Part shown: in pieces, positions 14,535-23,479 of the stretch
Position numbering within the stretch: the stretch's first letter is position 1
Layout of the letters: every line of letters starts with the position of its first letter
Source: CAYQCH01 sp964415935
GTDB taxonomy: Bacteria; Patescibacteriota; Patescibacteriia; VMEV01; CAYQCH01
Assembly: GCA_964415935.1 (NCBI GenBank)
Contig: CAYQCH010000014.1
Span: 1 to 28,853 of the forward strand
Length of the DNA stretch: 28,853 nt
Direction: 5' to 3'
Position numbers and translations under genes: made by a program
The notes under the pieces: generated by a model
Seen by the model: only the letters and a program-made list of their open reading frames with translations
The model's database searches: none
What the model was told of the DNA's origin: nothing

Positions 14535-15812
14535 TTAAAGAAGTTTTTTGTTGATGGTTAATCGCTTGCCCTTTTCCAAAACCGCAGAGGCAAATACGCC
14601 GTCTGTAAGCTCGGTCTGGACCGTCTGCCCCACCCTGACCTGATCAAGCTTACGAATGATCTGGCCGTTGGCCAGGCGCGGAATGGCATACCCGCGCTGC
14701 AAGACCTGCCGCGGATTAAATGACTGGCAAAGCTGTTGCAACTGCCTTAGCCGCAAGGCGGCATCTTGCAGCAGGTTTGCCATGCGCCTGTCCATGCGCG
14801 CCGCTTGATGGTCAAGCTGCAATAAACCGGTCTGCAGCTTGCTCTTGTAGGCGCTGAAAGCCAGATGCATGCGTTGCTGGAGGTCAGTAAACGCCGTCGT
14901 GTGCTGGCGGATATGGTGCTCCAAATGCGCCATGCGCTCACGCAATTCATAGCGGATATGCGTTACCTGCTGCGTCACGCATTTATCCATCTGTTTGGCT
15001 GAAAGGTTCAACTGCCAGTCGATTTCTTTGCGATCTGGCACCACGCGTTCGGCGGCATTGGACGGCGTTGAAGCACGCACGTCCGCCACGAGTTCGGCCA
15101 GCGTAACATCGCGCTCATGCCCCACGCCGCAGACGACGGGAATACGGGAAGCGTACACGGCGCGGCAAACGGTTTCGCTGTTAAAGGCCATGAGATCTTC
15201 CATTGACCCGCCGCCGCGCGTAAGCACGATGACGTCCACGGGATGGTGGCGATTAAACCAGTTCAATGCGTCGGCCAGCTGGCCCGGCGCGTCCACGCCC
15301 TGTACCAGACTGGGCCGCACGACAACCTCCACCCCGCCCCAACGATTTTCCAAAATGCGCAAAAAATCCGTATACGCGGCGGCTTCAGGGGATGTAACTA
15401 ACCCGATCGTGCGTGGGAAGCGCGGGATGGGCTTCTTATGAGCGGGATCAAACAGCCCCTCCTGTTCCAGCTTCTGACGAGTCAGCTCAAACGCGCGGCG
15501 TAATGCACCCTCACCCACCGGCTCCACGCGCTGGATGGTAAAACTGTACTTGCCGTATGGCACATACACGCGCGGCACGCCCAGGGCTTTAATTTCCATG
15601 CCGTCTTCCAACACCTGATCAAGCTGGTACTTGGTCATGAAACAGTTGATTTTGCTGCCCTCGTCTTTCAGATCAAACGTTACCCACTTGTTCTGGCTGA
15701 TACGAAACCCGCTGATTTCCCCCTTTACCCAGACAAAAATGCGCCCCAGGGTGTCATTGACCAGGGTGTTGAATTCCGTTACCGACAATACCGGCAAATT
15801 CGACGTATCCAT
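14535..15812 (-). CDS. xseA: Exodeoxyribonuclease VII large subunit
   Basis: XseA is the catalytic subunit of exonuclease VII, which degrades single-stranded DNA from either end to oligonucleotides. The 425 residues contain the N-terminal OB fold (about 8-105, with VWVKGEISGFRISQNKWVTFDLKD), the catalytic domain (FPRTIGLVTSPEAAAYTD, VLTRGGGSMEDLMAFN, GHERDVTLAELVADVRASTPSNAAE), a long coiled-coil region (about 265-375) and a C-terminal segment QVLQRGYAIPRL that binds XseB. All catalytic motifs are present. It heads the xseA-xseB-transferase-DUF192-hypothetical operon. Confidence 0.97.
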   Translation of the reverse strand: MDTSNLPVLSVTEFNTLVNDTLGRIFVWVKGEISGFRISQNKWVTFDLKDEGSKINCFMTKYQLDQVLEDGMEIKALGVPRVYVPYGKYSFTIQRVEPVGEGALRRAFELTRQKLEQEGLFDPAHKKPIPRFPRTIGLVTSPEAAAYTDFLRILENRWGGVEVVVRPSLVQGVDAPGQLADALNWFNRHHPVDVIVLTRGGGSMEDLMAFNSETVCRAVYASRIPVVCGVGHERDVTLAELVADVRASTPSNAAERVVPDRKEIDWQLNLSAKQMDKCVTQQVTHIRYELRERMAHLEHHIRQHTTAFTDLQQRMHLAFSAYKSKLQTGLLQLDHQAARMDRRMANLLQDAALRLRQLQQLCQSFNPRQVLQRGYAIPRLANGQIIRKLDQVRVGQTVQTELTDGVFASAVLEKGKRLTINKKLL

Positions 15813-15814
15813 AA

Positions 15815-15841
15815 CAAAAACAAGCGTTTTTTCGCTTGTTT
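15815..15841 (-). terminator. Terminator of tgt
   Basis: On the minus strand AAACAAGCG pairs with CGCTTGTTT (arms at 15833-15841 and 15818-15826) around a six-A loop, and the T-rich tract continues after the stem. It separates tgt from xseA. Confidence 0.85.
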
Positions 15842-15877
15842 CATGCTATCACAGGCCGGCGTTACCGCCAACCGGGA

Positions 15878-17005
15878 TTACAAGATACCGCTCTCGATCT
15901 GCTTTCGGATGCGTTCCATCAGCTCCAGGTAAAACCGCACGTTATGAATGGTCGCCAGGCGGAAACCAAGCATCTCATTCGTTTTAAACAAGTGACGGAT
16001 GTACGCACGACTGTGGTTCTGGCAGGTATAGCAATCGCAAGCAGAATCAACGGGCGCCAAATCGTTCGTAAACTGCTCATTGGTGATGTTCAAGGTTTCG
16101 TAAAAACCCTCGCTATCGAAATTCTCACGGTTGCGGAACACAAATAATTGCGCATGGCGAGCATGGCGCGTGGGAATGACGCAGTCAAACATGTCCACGC
16201 CTTCTTTTACAGCCTTCACGATTTCCTGAGGCTTGCCAACACCCATCAGATACCGCGGCTTATCGGACGGCAGCAGCGGCGTGATGGCTTCAAGCGTGCG
16301 ATACATCTCTTCACGCGGTTCGCCCACGGCCAAACCGCCCAATGCGTAGCCGTCAAACGGCGTTTGCTTCAATGCCTCCAAGGAATACTTCCGCAATTCT
16401 TCGTCCGTGCCGCCCTGCACGATGGCAAACAAGTTATGGCGGCCGGCGGCAATAGCGCCATCCGAAATAAGGCTGGCGCGGCGGTCAAAAGCGCGCCTGG
16501 CCCAGCGGCTGGTGCGATCGATGGAAGCGACCAATGCTTCCCGTTTCATGTCATGGGCCGGGCATTCGTCCAAAACCATCATGATGTCGCTGCCGATGGC
16601 GACCTGGATGTCGATGACCGATTCCGGCGTCAGCTCATGCGTGCGGCCGTCCGTATCATCTTTGAATTTGACTCCCTCTTCGGTGATTTTACGCATGCCG
16701 GCCAGGCTGAACACCTGATAGCCGCCACTGTCGGTAAGAATGGGCCCCCGCCAGCCCATGAGGCCGTGCAACCCGCCGGCCGCCTTAAGCAGCTCCGTAC
16801 CAGGACGGATGAACAAATGATAAGTATTGGACAAAATAATTTCAGCTCCCAGCGCCTTCACGTCATCCGCGGACAGGGTCTTTACCGCGCCGCGCGTGGC
16901 AATGGTCATAAAACAGGGCGTCTGCACGTCTCCATGCGGCAATGACAAAACCCCGCGGCGCGCGCGGCTCTTTTCAGACGTTTGTTTGACCTCCAGGATG
17001 CTCAT
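15878..17005 (-). CDS. tgt: tRNA-guanine (queuine/preQ1) transglycosylase
   Basis: Tgt exchanges the wobble guanine of GUN-anticodon tRNAs for preQ1 (or queuine) during queuosine formation. The 375 residues form a TIM barrel with a zinc site. Catalytic and substrate residues are D92 in TDSGGYQVFS, the ALGGLAVGE loop (221-229), and the nucleophile region DCVIPTRHARHAQLF with D274. Zinc ligands are C323, C325 and C328 in SACDCYTC, plus a His near 354. The usual PTRNARNG is PTRHARHA here, a mild variant. No other queuosine genes are in the window. It stands alone with its own promoter and terminator. Confidence 0.96.
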   Translation of the reverse strand: MSILEVKQTSEKSRARRGVLSLPHGDVQTPCFMTIATRGAVKTLSADDVKALGAEIILSNTYHLFIRPGTELLKAAGGLHGLMGWRGPILTDSGGYQVFSLAGMRKITEEGVKFKDDTDGRTHELTPESVIDIQVAIGSDIMMVLDECPAHDMKREALVASIDRTSRWARRAFDRRASLISDGAIAAGRHNLFAIVQGGTDEELRKYSLEALKQTPFDGYALGGLAVGEPREEMYRTLEAITPLLPSDKPRYLMGVGKPQEIVKAVKEGVDMFDCVIPTRHARHAQLFVFRNRENFDSEGFYETLNITNEQFTNDLAPVDSACDCYTCQNHSRAYIRHLFKTNEMLGFRLATIHNVRFYLELMERIRKQIESGIL

Positions 17006-17016
17006 AGATTCCCGTC

Positions 17017-17045
17017 GTTATAACAGAAAACCGGCCGGAGATCAA
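17017..17045 (-). promoter_or_regulatory. Promoter of tgt, embedded in the preceding terminator
   Basis: On the minus strand TTGATC (17045-17040), a 17-base spacer and TATAAC (17022-17017) form a promoter. The -35 lies in the loop of the terminator hairpin for the 666-residue protein gene. Start is near 17010, only about five bases before the tgt ATG, so the mRNA is nearly leaderless. Confidence 0.55.
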
Positions 17046-17056
17046 TCCCCGACCGG
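17027..17056 (-). terminator. Terminator after the 666-residue envelope protein gene
   Basis: On the minus strand CCGGTCGGGG and CTCCGGCCGG (arms 17047-17056 and 17031-17040) form ten pairs including two G-U. TTTTCTGTT follows. Confidence 0.8.
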
Positions 17057-17070
17057 CCAACGTCTTGCGT

Positions 17071-19071
17071 TTATTGCACCACAATTCCCCTGTCCGCAGC
17101 CTCTTCATCATGCTCCACAGCCGTGGTCAGCGGAGAAATACTCTGAATGATTTTACCGGACGTTACTGTGTCCACCGCCGTCATGGTGACTTTCTTGGTC
17201 AGTGCCGCGGTCTTGCCTGCCTGCTGCGAAGTGGGGCTGACCTCCACATCAAAGGCCAGGGTGACTTGCTGAACATCAAGCGGAATCCGGTTCAACCGCC
17301 AGCTTAACGTGTTATTGCTGGCTGAAAACACCACTTCGCCGGCGCTGACCTCAAATGAATTGATCCAGGATACATTGTCCGGCAGATCCGTGCTTACTAA
17401 CACATCCTGGACTTCATGCAAGGAATTTATCAGGTCCCAGTACACGCGATATTTTGTACGCTCCCCAACTTCCGGCGGCAAGGGGCCAGAACCTACCTGG
17501 TTGCCATCCTCATCGAAATATCTTGCCTGCGCAGCCATGACCAGGTCTGTATTGACGCTGAAACGGATGGGATTGCCGATGACTTTTAGTTGCTCCTGTA
17601 CGCCGCCGGTTTTGCCCACACTGACTTCCACCGACAATACGATGTCCACGTCTCCGGGATTGGCAACATGCTTCCTGACCGCCGCCAGGTCATACAAACT
17701 GATCTGAAAGTCAATGCCGCCCTCCTGCTTCGGCTCCAGCTTTTCCAGCTCGGCAACATCGTCAGCCGTCCAGGTGATGGTGCGCACGCGCAGGCTCTTG
17801 GCGTCGGTCGCCGGCTGCTCTTTTAAAGCGCCCTTGGCGCTGTCTATGAGCGTTGACCAGTCCAAAGCACCCTGGCTGCCTTTGCCGGATTCTTCCGTGC
17901 GATACCGCGATTCCAGCTTGGCCACCACCTGCAGGTCTGAAAGCGTAGCTTCGCTGTTGTTCTGGAATGTAATGGAGCCGTTCACGGTATTGCCCCACTG
18001 CAGGCTGCTGTCTTTGGCGCTTCCGTTGGCGACCATGTTCACCACCAAATCGCCGCGGATGATTTTGGTTGTATGCGTCAGCCGCTTTTGCGTGAAATAC
18101 TCATCCTCGGTCGCTTGCTGGGCCAGTTCCACAATAAAGTCAACCGGCTGGTCGGCGGCAAGAGAATAAAACCCGTCAATTTGCAGCTCTGTTTCCTGAT
18201 TGGGGGCGAGCTCCGGTACAAACAAATACCTGTTATCTTCCTGTAATTCGGGTTTGGCGGAATCAACCACAAAGCCATTGGGGTACAGGGCTTCAAACCG
18301 CAGGTTCTGTACCGGTGCTTCGCCGGTGTTGTTGTAAATGACCGTGTAGGTTGTTTTTTGACCCACCAGTACCTGGTCCGGCCCTTCGACGCGCGCATCG
18401 ATTTTCACAGGGGCAACGCGGGTCTGGCTGGAAGCGACCTCCTGGAATTCGGAACTGAAATTGGCCGGCCAGTACCGCCAGACACCGGAAATGGTGGCGT
18501 CTTGTTCCGGACGTCCCACCAAAACACCTTCCACCTCGATGGTGTCTTCCTTACCAGCGGAAACGCTGCCCAAACTGAATAAATTTTCCCCGCTGATCGG
18601 TTCAGGGTTGGCGCGGACAAAAGCAAATCCGGCCGGATAGCGCAGCTCGATTTCACTGCGGCTGAAATTCACGTTTTCTTTGTTTGCATAATGGACCACA
18701 TAGGTAACCGTGCTCCCGGATGTGGCGTCCTCTGGCGCCTGGATGTCAAAAACCACCTGCTCACCGTCAAAAATAGGCTGGCGTCCCCAGATAAAATACG
18801 AAATAGTCGCCACACCGACAAACAACAAGACGACAAATACCAGCACTCCGGCGAGCACCCGTTGCCAGGTACGCGCCTTATGCTCAAAGGTACTCATGAC
18901 GCGGAAATCATCACCGGTGGACTCGTATACTTCAATAAGTTCTTCCCCCAGCCCCTGGCGCGGTCGCTTGGTTGGCTTGGGCTTTGCCTGACGAGCGGAT
19001 TTTGGCGCCATGTTGGATTCCATGTCGATGTCCGCAAATGGATCCGGCATTTCTTTTTTGTTTTTGGCCAT
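17071..19071 (-). CDS. Membrane-anchored protein with repeated DUF11-like beta domains
   Basis: This 666-residue protein is not assignable to a named function. Residues 1-70 are charged and cytoplasmic (NKKEMPDPFADIDMESN...), and 71-95 form one transmembrane helix. The rest is extracytoplasmic, with at least four repeats of a beta-sandwich resembling DUF11/CARDB modules. Recurring units include TVTYVVHYANKENVNFS, TTYTVIYNNTGEAPVQN, VNGSITFQNNSEATLSD and TKYRVYWDLINSLHEVQD, each followed by a hydrophobic PxGF/xLPxxV turn. There is no sorting signal. It follows the DUF4012 gene by 11 bases, and both have a single helix with a large outer part, so they may form a surface assembly. It ends the long leftward unit at a terminator. 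Confidence 0.8.
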   Translation of the reverse strand: MAKNKKEMPDPFADIDMESNMAPKSARQAKPKPTKRPRQGLGEELIEVYESTGDDFRVMSTFEHKARTWQRVLAGVLVFVVLLFVGVATISYFIWGRQPIFDGEQVVFDIQAPEDATSGSTVTYVVHYANKENVNFSRSEIELRYPAGFAFVRANPEPISGENLFSLGSVSAGKEDTIEVEGVLVGRPEQDATISGVWRYWPANFSSEFQEVASSQTRVAPVKIDARVEGPDQVLVGQKTTYTVIYNNTGEAPVQNLRFEALYPNGFVVDSAKPELQEDNRYLFVPELAPNQETELQIDGFYSLAADQPVDFIVELAQQATEDEYFTQKRLTHTTKIIRGDLVVNMVANGSAKDSSLQWGNTVNGSITFQNNSEATLSDLQVVAKLESRYRTEESGKGSQGALDWSTLIDSAKGALKEQPATDAKSLRVRTITWTADDVAELEKLEPKQEGGIDFQISLYDLAAVRKHVANPGDVDIVLSVEVSVGKTGGVQEQLKVIGNPIRFSVNTDLVMAAQARYFDEDGNQVGSGPLPPEVGERTKYRVYWDLINSLHEVQDVLVSTDLPDNVSWINSFEVSAGEVVFSASNNTLSWRLNRIPLDVQQVTLAFDVEVSPTSQQAGKTAALTKKVTMTAVDTVTSGKIIQSISPLTTAVEHDEEAADRGIVVQ

Positions 19072-19082
19072 ACCTGAACTCG

Positions 19083-22025
19083 CTAATAAAAGATCAATTG
19101 GAGCGCTTCATCTGTTTTTTGTTCAAACATCGTGTTCCATGTGCCGTTTCCTTGTTTGACGGTTTCCGTGTCAGTTTCAACGCGCCAGGACTGCGGATAA
19201 TCCACCGTCACGGACACGGACGGATCCCAGGCCCCTGACTGCTTCTGCCAGTACAAGGAGTACACGCGCACCTGCTGCTCCGGACGCACCGGTTCATTGC
19301 TGAGCCAGTCCGTCCAGGACGACTCGCGGCGCGGCAAGGCATATTGCTTCACGGGAGCAGGGACGCGATAGACCAGCTTCATCTCGCCGGTTTGGCCCGG
19401 GTCGACTTGCATCCACTGCGCAAACACTGTTTTCCCGGTTTCTTCATAAATTTCGGTGTTTGATTCCGGATCCAGACGATATGTTGCATCGCCAGCGGCC
19501 AGGTCGGGGTCGGCTTGCCAGGCCTCGTCCGGTTGTTCAAACAGCGATGCCGGCGGTAGGTTGGAATCCGTGGCGGAAAGTAATGTGCTTCCCTTGGGAA
19601 CATACACGCGCACATAATCCACGTTGCGCACGCCGGTAAAGGGCGATCCTTTTACGCCTGTATGCGTGCGCTTCACGGTTAACGTATGGGTGGCCTGCCC
19701 CTTCTCGTCAATATGCACCGAGAGATCAAATGAATCTTCCATGACCCCGTCCGTTTTACCGCCGGCCAGATTGGTGTGGACCACAGCAACATAATCTGCG
19801 TTGGTTTGTGCGATCTCCCCGCCCCAGCCCAGGCTTGAAAAACTTGCCTGCACATCATTGTTGCCGTGATACAACATGATATGGCGCTCCTGCAACAATT
19901 CGCCAAAGACGGCGGCCAATTCCAAAGAGCGGCTTACCGGAACGTTTTTCACACGCTCGAGCAGGATAGGCGCCAGGTCGCCAATGATTTTCTTTGGTTT
20001 GTTTTCCACGCGATCGTAATTAACCTCCACCTGCTGTTGCAGCAGCTCGCGAAATGTTTCGGCCGTCACGGTCATATTGTAGGCCGGCAATTCAACAGGG
20101 CCGACAAACTCCAGGAGCCGCTCCATCACGTGCGTGTCCACGGCCACAACTCCGTCCACGGACGGGCCGCCAGCCTGCTCATAGAAATAGGCAATCTTGC
20201 CGGCAGACGTCGGCCAGTCAAAAAACCAGTTGGAATCCTGAAACTCCCAACGAGGATTAATAAGGCGCAAGGCGCGCGGCGCCGGGACGCGCTTTAGCAG
20301 ACTGCCTTGCAGGTCATACGGCCCGCCGCCCGGTATCTCAATATCTTTAATTTCGCCGCGGTCCATGTCCACCAGGGCAAAGCTGCCCATAAACCCGCCG
20401 CTGGCGCGCAATTCCGTATTATTTTGAAACATGACCAGGTGCCGCTGCAGGTATCCATGGCCTAAAAACTCCATGAGAGCCTCCTGCATGCCCAGAATGC
20501 GGCTCAGTTGTTCATTGGCAACCGGCAGCGTCTCGCGCAATGCGCCCACCTGGCTGGCGGCAGACTGCGGCAATGCCTCGTCAGGCAATGCACCCAACAA
20601 TTCTTCACTTTGTTGCAACAGCGGCTGCGCTTCCTGTAAGCGCACAAAAAAGTATTCCAGCTTGTACGACAACGGCTGGCTGGCCAGAAAATGCTGCTTG
20701 TCGGCGAACACCGCGGCCCCTTCGCTGACGGCGCGCGCCGCTGCGGACAAATTCGTGCCTAGTTGCAGCAGCGTTTTACCCGCTTCCACCTGCCCCTTCA
20801 CGCCCGGAACGTGCGTTAAAATTTTGGCCGCTGGCGAGGCCTGGTTTTCCACGACGGCCGCGGCGGCCTTAAACGATTGGGCTGCTTGTTCAAATTGGCC
20901 AGCTGCAGGCAAGAAATTCAAAGACTGGGCCGTGGCCGCGGCCTTGTCCAGTTCTCGCAAAGCCAGGTCGGTGGCGCCAAGCACTGTGCGGCGGTAATCG
21001 CGCACCTGCTGGTAGCCCGACACGCTTAATACCCCCAGCACTATGACGGCACACACGCCGGCAAAGGGCGCCACCGCCGCTGCCCAGGCGCGCGGCGCAA
21101 ACAACGGCTGCCTTTGGGCAAAGGCCGGCTCAAGCGCAGACAATGACGCAGACGAAGCTGTCACGCGCCGCGCGGCGAACGCCACGCTCTGGCGCAGGCG
21201 CAACAGCGGATGGATCTGATGGCTGGCAATGGGCCTGCCCGCGCGCGTCTGCCTGCTGACGTAGGAAGATTTTCCCACCACGGCATTGCCCCATTGAAGC
21301 TGGAGGGCGCGCTGAGCTCGCCGGGAACGCAAAGATTGAAACGGCGCCGCCAACAGTTGCCGCATGGAGGCCAGGCGCCAGGACCAGACGGAGGCAAACC
21401 GGCGGAACCGGCGGCGCATGCCCATGGGCTGCGATCGCGGCGTGAGATTGATTTGCCTGGTAGCTCGGCCCGTAAAGGCGCGCCAGCGGCTGGCCAGCGG
21501 CAAGCCTTGCGATCCCTGATTTTCAAACAGCGACAGCACGCCCTGCGCCTGCTTTGCTTCTGCGCGACGGCGCGGCGCGCTGCGCATAGATGGCAGGCTG
21601 TGATGCACGACCGTACGGCGATGCTTAAGGTCAAGCACGAACGGAGACAAGTCGCTGCTGTAAACTGAGACTGGCTTCGCCGAGGCTTTTTTGCGGGCAT
21701 GCACCGGCTTGAGCGGCTTGGCCTGGGAAAAAACGCGGTCTCGCACCTGCGACAAAGCTACGGGAAAGGCAAACCGCTGCTTGCCCTGCCCGCCTGGCGC
21801 AGTCGGAGCGGTATTTGCCGCCGGCGAACGCAAACTGATGGGCCGCGCCACGGCCTTCTGATGCTGCTGACGCGCATGGCGCGGCAATACGATGTCCGTA
21901 TGCTTAACACCTGCTGCTTCATGCACAGCACCCCCCGCCAGCTTCACAAAACGCCCGTTCTTCCCGCGGGTAACGAGCGGCGCGCGCGATGTCTTACTGC
22001 TTGTGTGTTTCTGTTTAGGGGGCAT
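19083..22025 (-). CDS. DUF4012 surface protein with a long basic cytoplasmic tail
   Basis: This is a 980-residue membrane protein. Residues 1-310 are rich in Arg, Lys, Ser, Gln and Ala with no clear fold (stretches such as RRRFRRFASVWSW and SLRSRRAQRALQLQ). One transmembrane helix follows at about 314-336. The outer part contains helical segments with Ala/Gln-rich heptads (about 350-510), then the DUF4012 core from MFQNNTELRASGGFMGSFALVDM through FDWPTSAGKIAYFYEQAGG to GVVAVDTHVMERLLEFVGPVELP. DUF4012 proteins are common in Patescibacteria and some Gram-positives; the function is unknown. The basic tail could bind nucleic acid or acidic lipid, which is inference. It is probably coexpressed with the DUF11-like protein gene. 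Confidence 0.88.
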   Translation of the reverse strand: MPPKQKHTSSKTSRAPLVTRGKNGRFVKLAGGAVHEAAGVKHTDIVLPRHARQQHQKAVARPISLRSPAANTAPTAPGGQGKQRFAFPVALSQVRDRVFSQAKPLKPVHARKKASAKPVSVYSSDLSPFVLDLKHRRTVVHHSLPSMRSAPRRRAEAKQAQGVLSLFENQGSQGLPLASRWRAFTGRATRQINLTPRSQPMGMRRRFRRFASVWSWRLASMRQLLAAPFQSLRSRRAQRALQLQWGNAVVGKSSYVSRQTRAGRPIASHQIHPLLRLRQSVAFAARRVTASSASLSALEPAFAQRQPLFAPRAWAAAVAPFAGVCAVIVLGVLSVSGYQQVRDYRRTVLGATDLALRELDKAAATAQSLNFLPAAGQFEQAAQSFKAAAAVVENQASPAAKILTHVPGVKGQVEAGKTLLQLGTNLSAAARAVSEGAAVFADKQHFLASQPLSYKLEYFFVRLQEAQPLLQQSEELLGALPDEALPQSAASQVGALRETLPVANEQLSRILGMQEALMEFLGHGYLQRHLVMFQNNTELRASGGFMGSFALVDMDRGEIKDIEIPGGGPYDLQGSLLKRVPAPRALRLINPRWEFQDSNWFFDWPTSAGKIAYFYEQAGGPSVDGVVAVDTHVMERLLEFVGPVELPAYNMTVTAETFRELLQQQVEVNYDRVENKPKKIIGDLAPILLERVKNVPVSRSLELAAVFGELLQERHIMLYHGNNDVQASFSSLGWGGEIAQTNADYVAVVHTNLAGGKTDGVMEDSFDLSVHIDEKGQATHTLTVKRTHTGVKGSPFTGVRNVDYVRVYVPKGSTLLSATDSNLPPASLFEQPDEAWQADPDLAAGDATYRLDPESNTEIYEETGKTVFAQWMQVDPGQTGEMKLVYRVPAPVKQYALPRRESSWTDWLSNEPVRPEQQVRVYSLYWQKQSGAWDPSVSVTVDYPQSWRVETDTETVKQGNGTWNTMFEQKTDEALQLIFY

Positions 22026-22047
22026 ACGACAAGGTCGTTTCTTTCAG

Positions 22048-22797
22048 CTATTTTTTCGCCAGTCCTTCCAGCGCTCGCAGGACTTCTACCGGCAGGGCGA
22101 ATACAACCGTGTTGGACTGGTCGGAACTCACGTCGTTGACGGTCTGCAGCGTGCGCAGATGCAAGGCGCCAGGCGTGGCTGCCAGCAATTGCGCAGCCTT
22201 GGCCATGTTTTCGGCAGCCAGTACTTCGCCTTCCGCATTGATGATGACGGCGCGGCGCTCGCGCTCCGCTTCGGCTTGTTTGGCGATGGTACGTTCCATA
22301 TCCGGCGACAAGACAACGTCCTTCAGGTCGACGTTGCCGACTTTAATGCCCCAGGGGTCTGTTTCGTGATCGACAATCTGCTGGATGCGGGCAGAAATCT
22401 TGTCGCGGGCGCTGAGCAGTTCATCCAGCGTTACTTCTCCAATAATGTTGCGCATGGTGGTTTGCGCCAGCTGCGACACGGCGTAGTAAAAATTTTCCAC
22501 TTCAATGATGGCGCGCGCCGCGTCGGAAACGCGATAGTAGATGACGGCGTTGACCAGCAGAGAAACATTGTCTTTGGTAATGCACTTCTGCTCCGGCACG
22601 TCGACGGCCTTGATGCGCAGGTCAACCTTGGCCATAGACTCGATGATGGGCAGGACGATGCGCCAGCCCGGTTCACGCATGCCGATGTACCGGCCGAAAC
22701 GGAATTTGACGCCTTTTTGGTATTGGTTTATCTGACGAATGCTGATAATCAGCACGAACCCGACCACAAAGAGCAAGAATACAATGGGTACTGACAT
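22048..22797 (-). CDS. SPFH/Band 7 protein, slipin (stomatin-like)
   Basis: Slipins are membrane-anchored SPFH proteins that oligomerise into ring or cage scaffolds and organise membrane microdomains. The 249-residue product has an N-terminal hydrophobic anchor (3-20), then the family core: QINQYQKGVKFRFGRYIGMREPGWRIVLP, DVPEQKCITKDNVSLLVNAVIYYRV, MRNIIGEVTLDELLSARDKI, and DPWGIKVGNVDLKDVVLSPDMERTIAKQAEAERERRAVIINAEGE. The C terminus is short and hydrophobic. The frequent partner NfeD is not adjacent; the neighbour 11 bases upstream is a different small membrane protein. Confidence 0.95.
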   Translation of the reverse strand: MSVPIVFLLFVVGFVLIISIRQINQYQKGVKFRFGRYIGMREPGWRIVLPIIESMAKVDLRIKAVDVPEQKCITKDNVSLLVNAVIYYRVSDAARAIIEVENFYYAVSQLAQTTMRNIIGEVTLDELLSARDKISARIQQIVDHETDPWGIKVGNVDLKDVVLSPDMERTIAKQAEAERERRAVIINAEGEVLAAENMAKAAQLLAATPGALHLRTLQTVNDVSSDQSNTVVFALPVEVLRALEGLAKK

Positions 22798-22808
22798 AGT
22801 CGCTCAGA

Positions 22809-23144
22809 TTAAAACAAACGTTGATAAGTAAATTGAATGAACCCGTAGACAGCAATAACGGTGAGTAATGTGATGGCCAGGGTCAAAGCGGCATCTTTAT
22901 ACTGTTTATGCATAAACGAGTAGATGGGATGCGCGAATACCACGATGGTTGCAACGACGCCGCTGGCGGCCATGATGAACAAAAACAAAAAGGCCAGCCG
23001 TACTTCCCATCCGGTCAGCGTGCTTAATCGGTATTGCTGCGACAATAGCACCGCAGCGATGCCGATATACATGCCTTCAACAAGCCCGGCAAATATGCCC
23101 CACTTGGAGATCTCCGCCGGATGGGTCTTGTCTTTGAAAAACAT
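22809..23144 (-). CDS. Small three-helix membrane protein, unknown function
   Basis: The product of about 111 residues is not recognised. Three hydrophobic helices are visible: WGIFAGLVEGMYIGIAAVLL, LAFLFLFIMAASGVVATIVVF and ALTLAITLLTVIAVYGFIQF. I choose the ATG at 23144 (MFFKDKTHPAEISK...) because a promoter -10 box at 23172-23177 lies between it and a possible TTG start at 23201, which would then be untranscribed from this promoter. No strong Shine-Dalgarno is seen. It precedes the slipin by 11 bases, so the pair may function together at the membrane. Confidence 0.7.
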   Translation of the reverse strand: MFFKDKTHPAEISKWGIFAGLVEGMYIGIAAVLLSQQYRLSTLTGWEVRLAFLFLFIMAASGVVATIVVFAHPIYSFMHKQYKDAALTLAITLLTVIAVYGFIQFTYQRLF

Positions 23145-23171
23145 AAGGTTCGGCGCGGATGGTTCTCCACA

Positions 23172-23201
23172 ACTATACCATCTTTCCGGACGATACTCCA
23201 A
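23172..23201 (-). promoter_or_regulatory. Internal promoter ahead of the small membrane protein and slipin
   Basis: On the minus strand TTGGAG (23201-23196), an 18-base spacer and TATAGT (23177-23172) sit in the only sizeable gap (64 bases) of the leftward gene series between 24716 and 22048. It would start a separate transcript near 23165. Confidence 0.45.
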
Positions 23202-23208
23202 GCACCGG

Positions 23209-23478
23209 TCAGTCGCTTACAACAATAATTTTAAGCGGTGATGTCAAGCCACTGGCAATGCGAATGGACGAAGCGGGTTTTTGCAGCATCTCAGACAAAA
23301 AGCGAACCAGCTCCTGGTTCGCTTTGCCGCGCTCGGGCACGGCGGCCAAAGCAATTTTGATTGTTCCGTCAGAGAGCGTGCCGCGTGCTTCCGTTTTTGG
23401 TTGTTTGGTAATGACTTTCACGCGGTAATACCCCGGCTTGCTCATGAGCGCTGCAAGGTCTGGTACCGCCCTGGCCAT
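23209..23478 (-). CDS. DUF167 (YggU-like) protein, copy 2
   Basis: DUF167/YggU proteins are small alpha/beta proteins of unknown function. The 89-residue product has the family pattern: YYRVKVITKQPKTEARGTLSDGTIKIALAAVPERGKANQELVRFLSEML followed by SSIRIASGLTSPLKIIVV. The GKANQEL and SGLTSPLK motifs are the conserved ones. It lies one base after a related gene at 23480-23740, which makes a tandem pair. A small reading frame ahead of the in-frame start is not needed, and the start is placed just inside the preceding gene's stop region. Confidence 0.85.
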   Translation of the reverse strand: MARAVPDLAALMSKPGYYRVKVITKQPKTEARGTLSDGTIKIALAAVPERGKANQELVRFLSEMLQKPASSIRIASGLTSPLKIIVVSD

Positions 23479-23479
23479 A

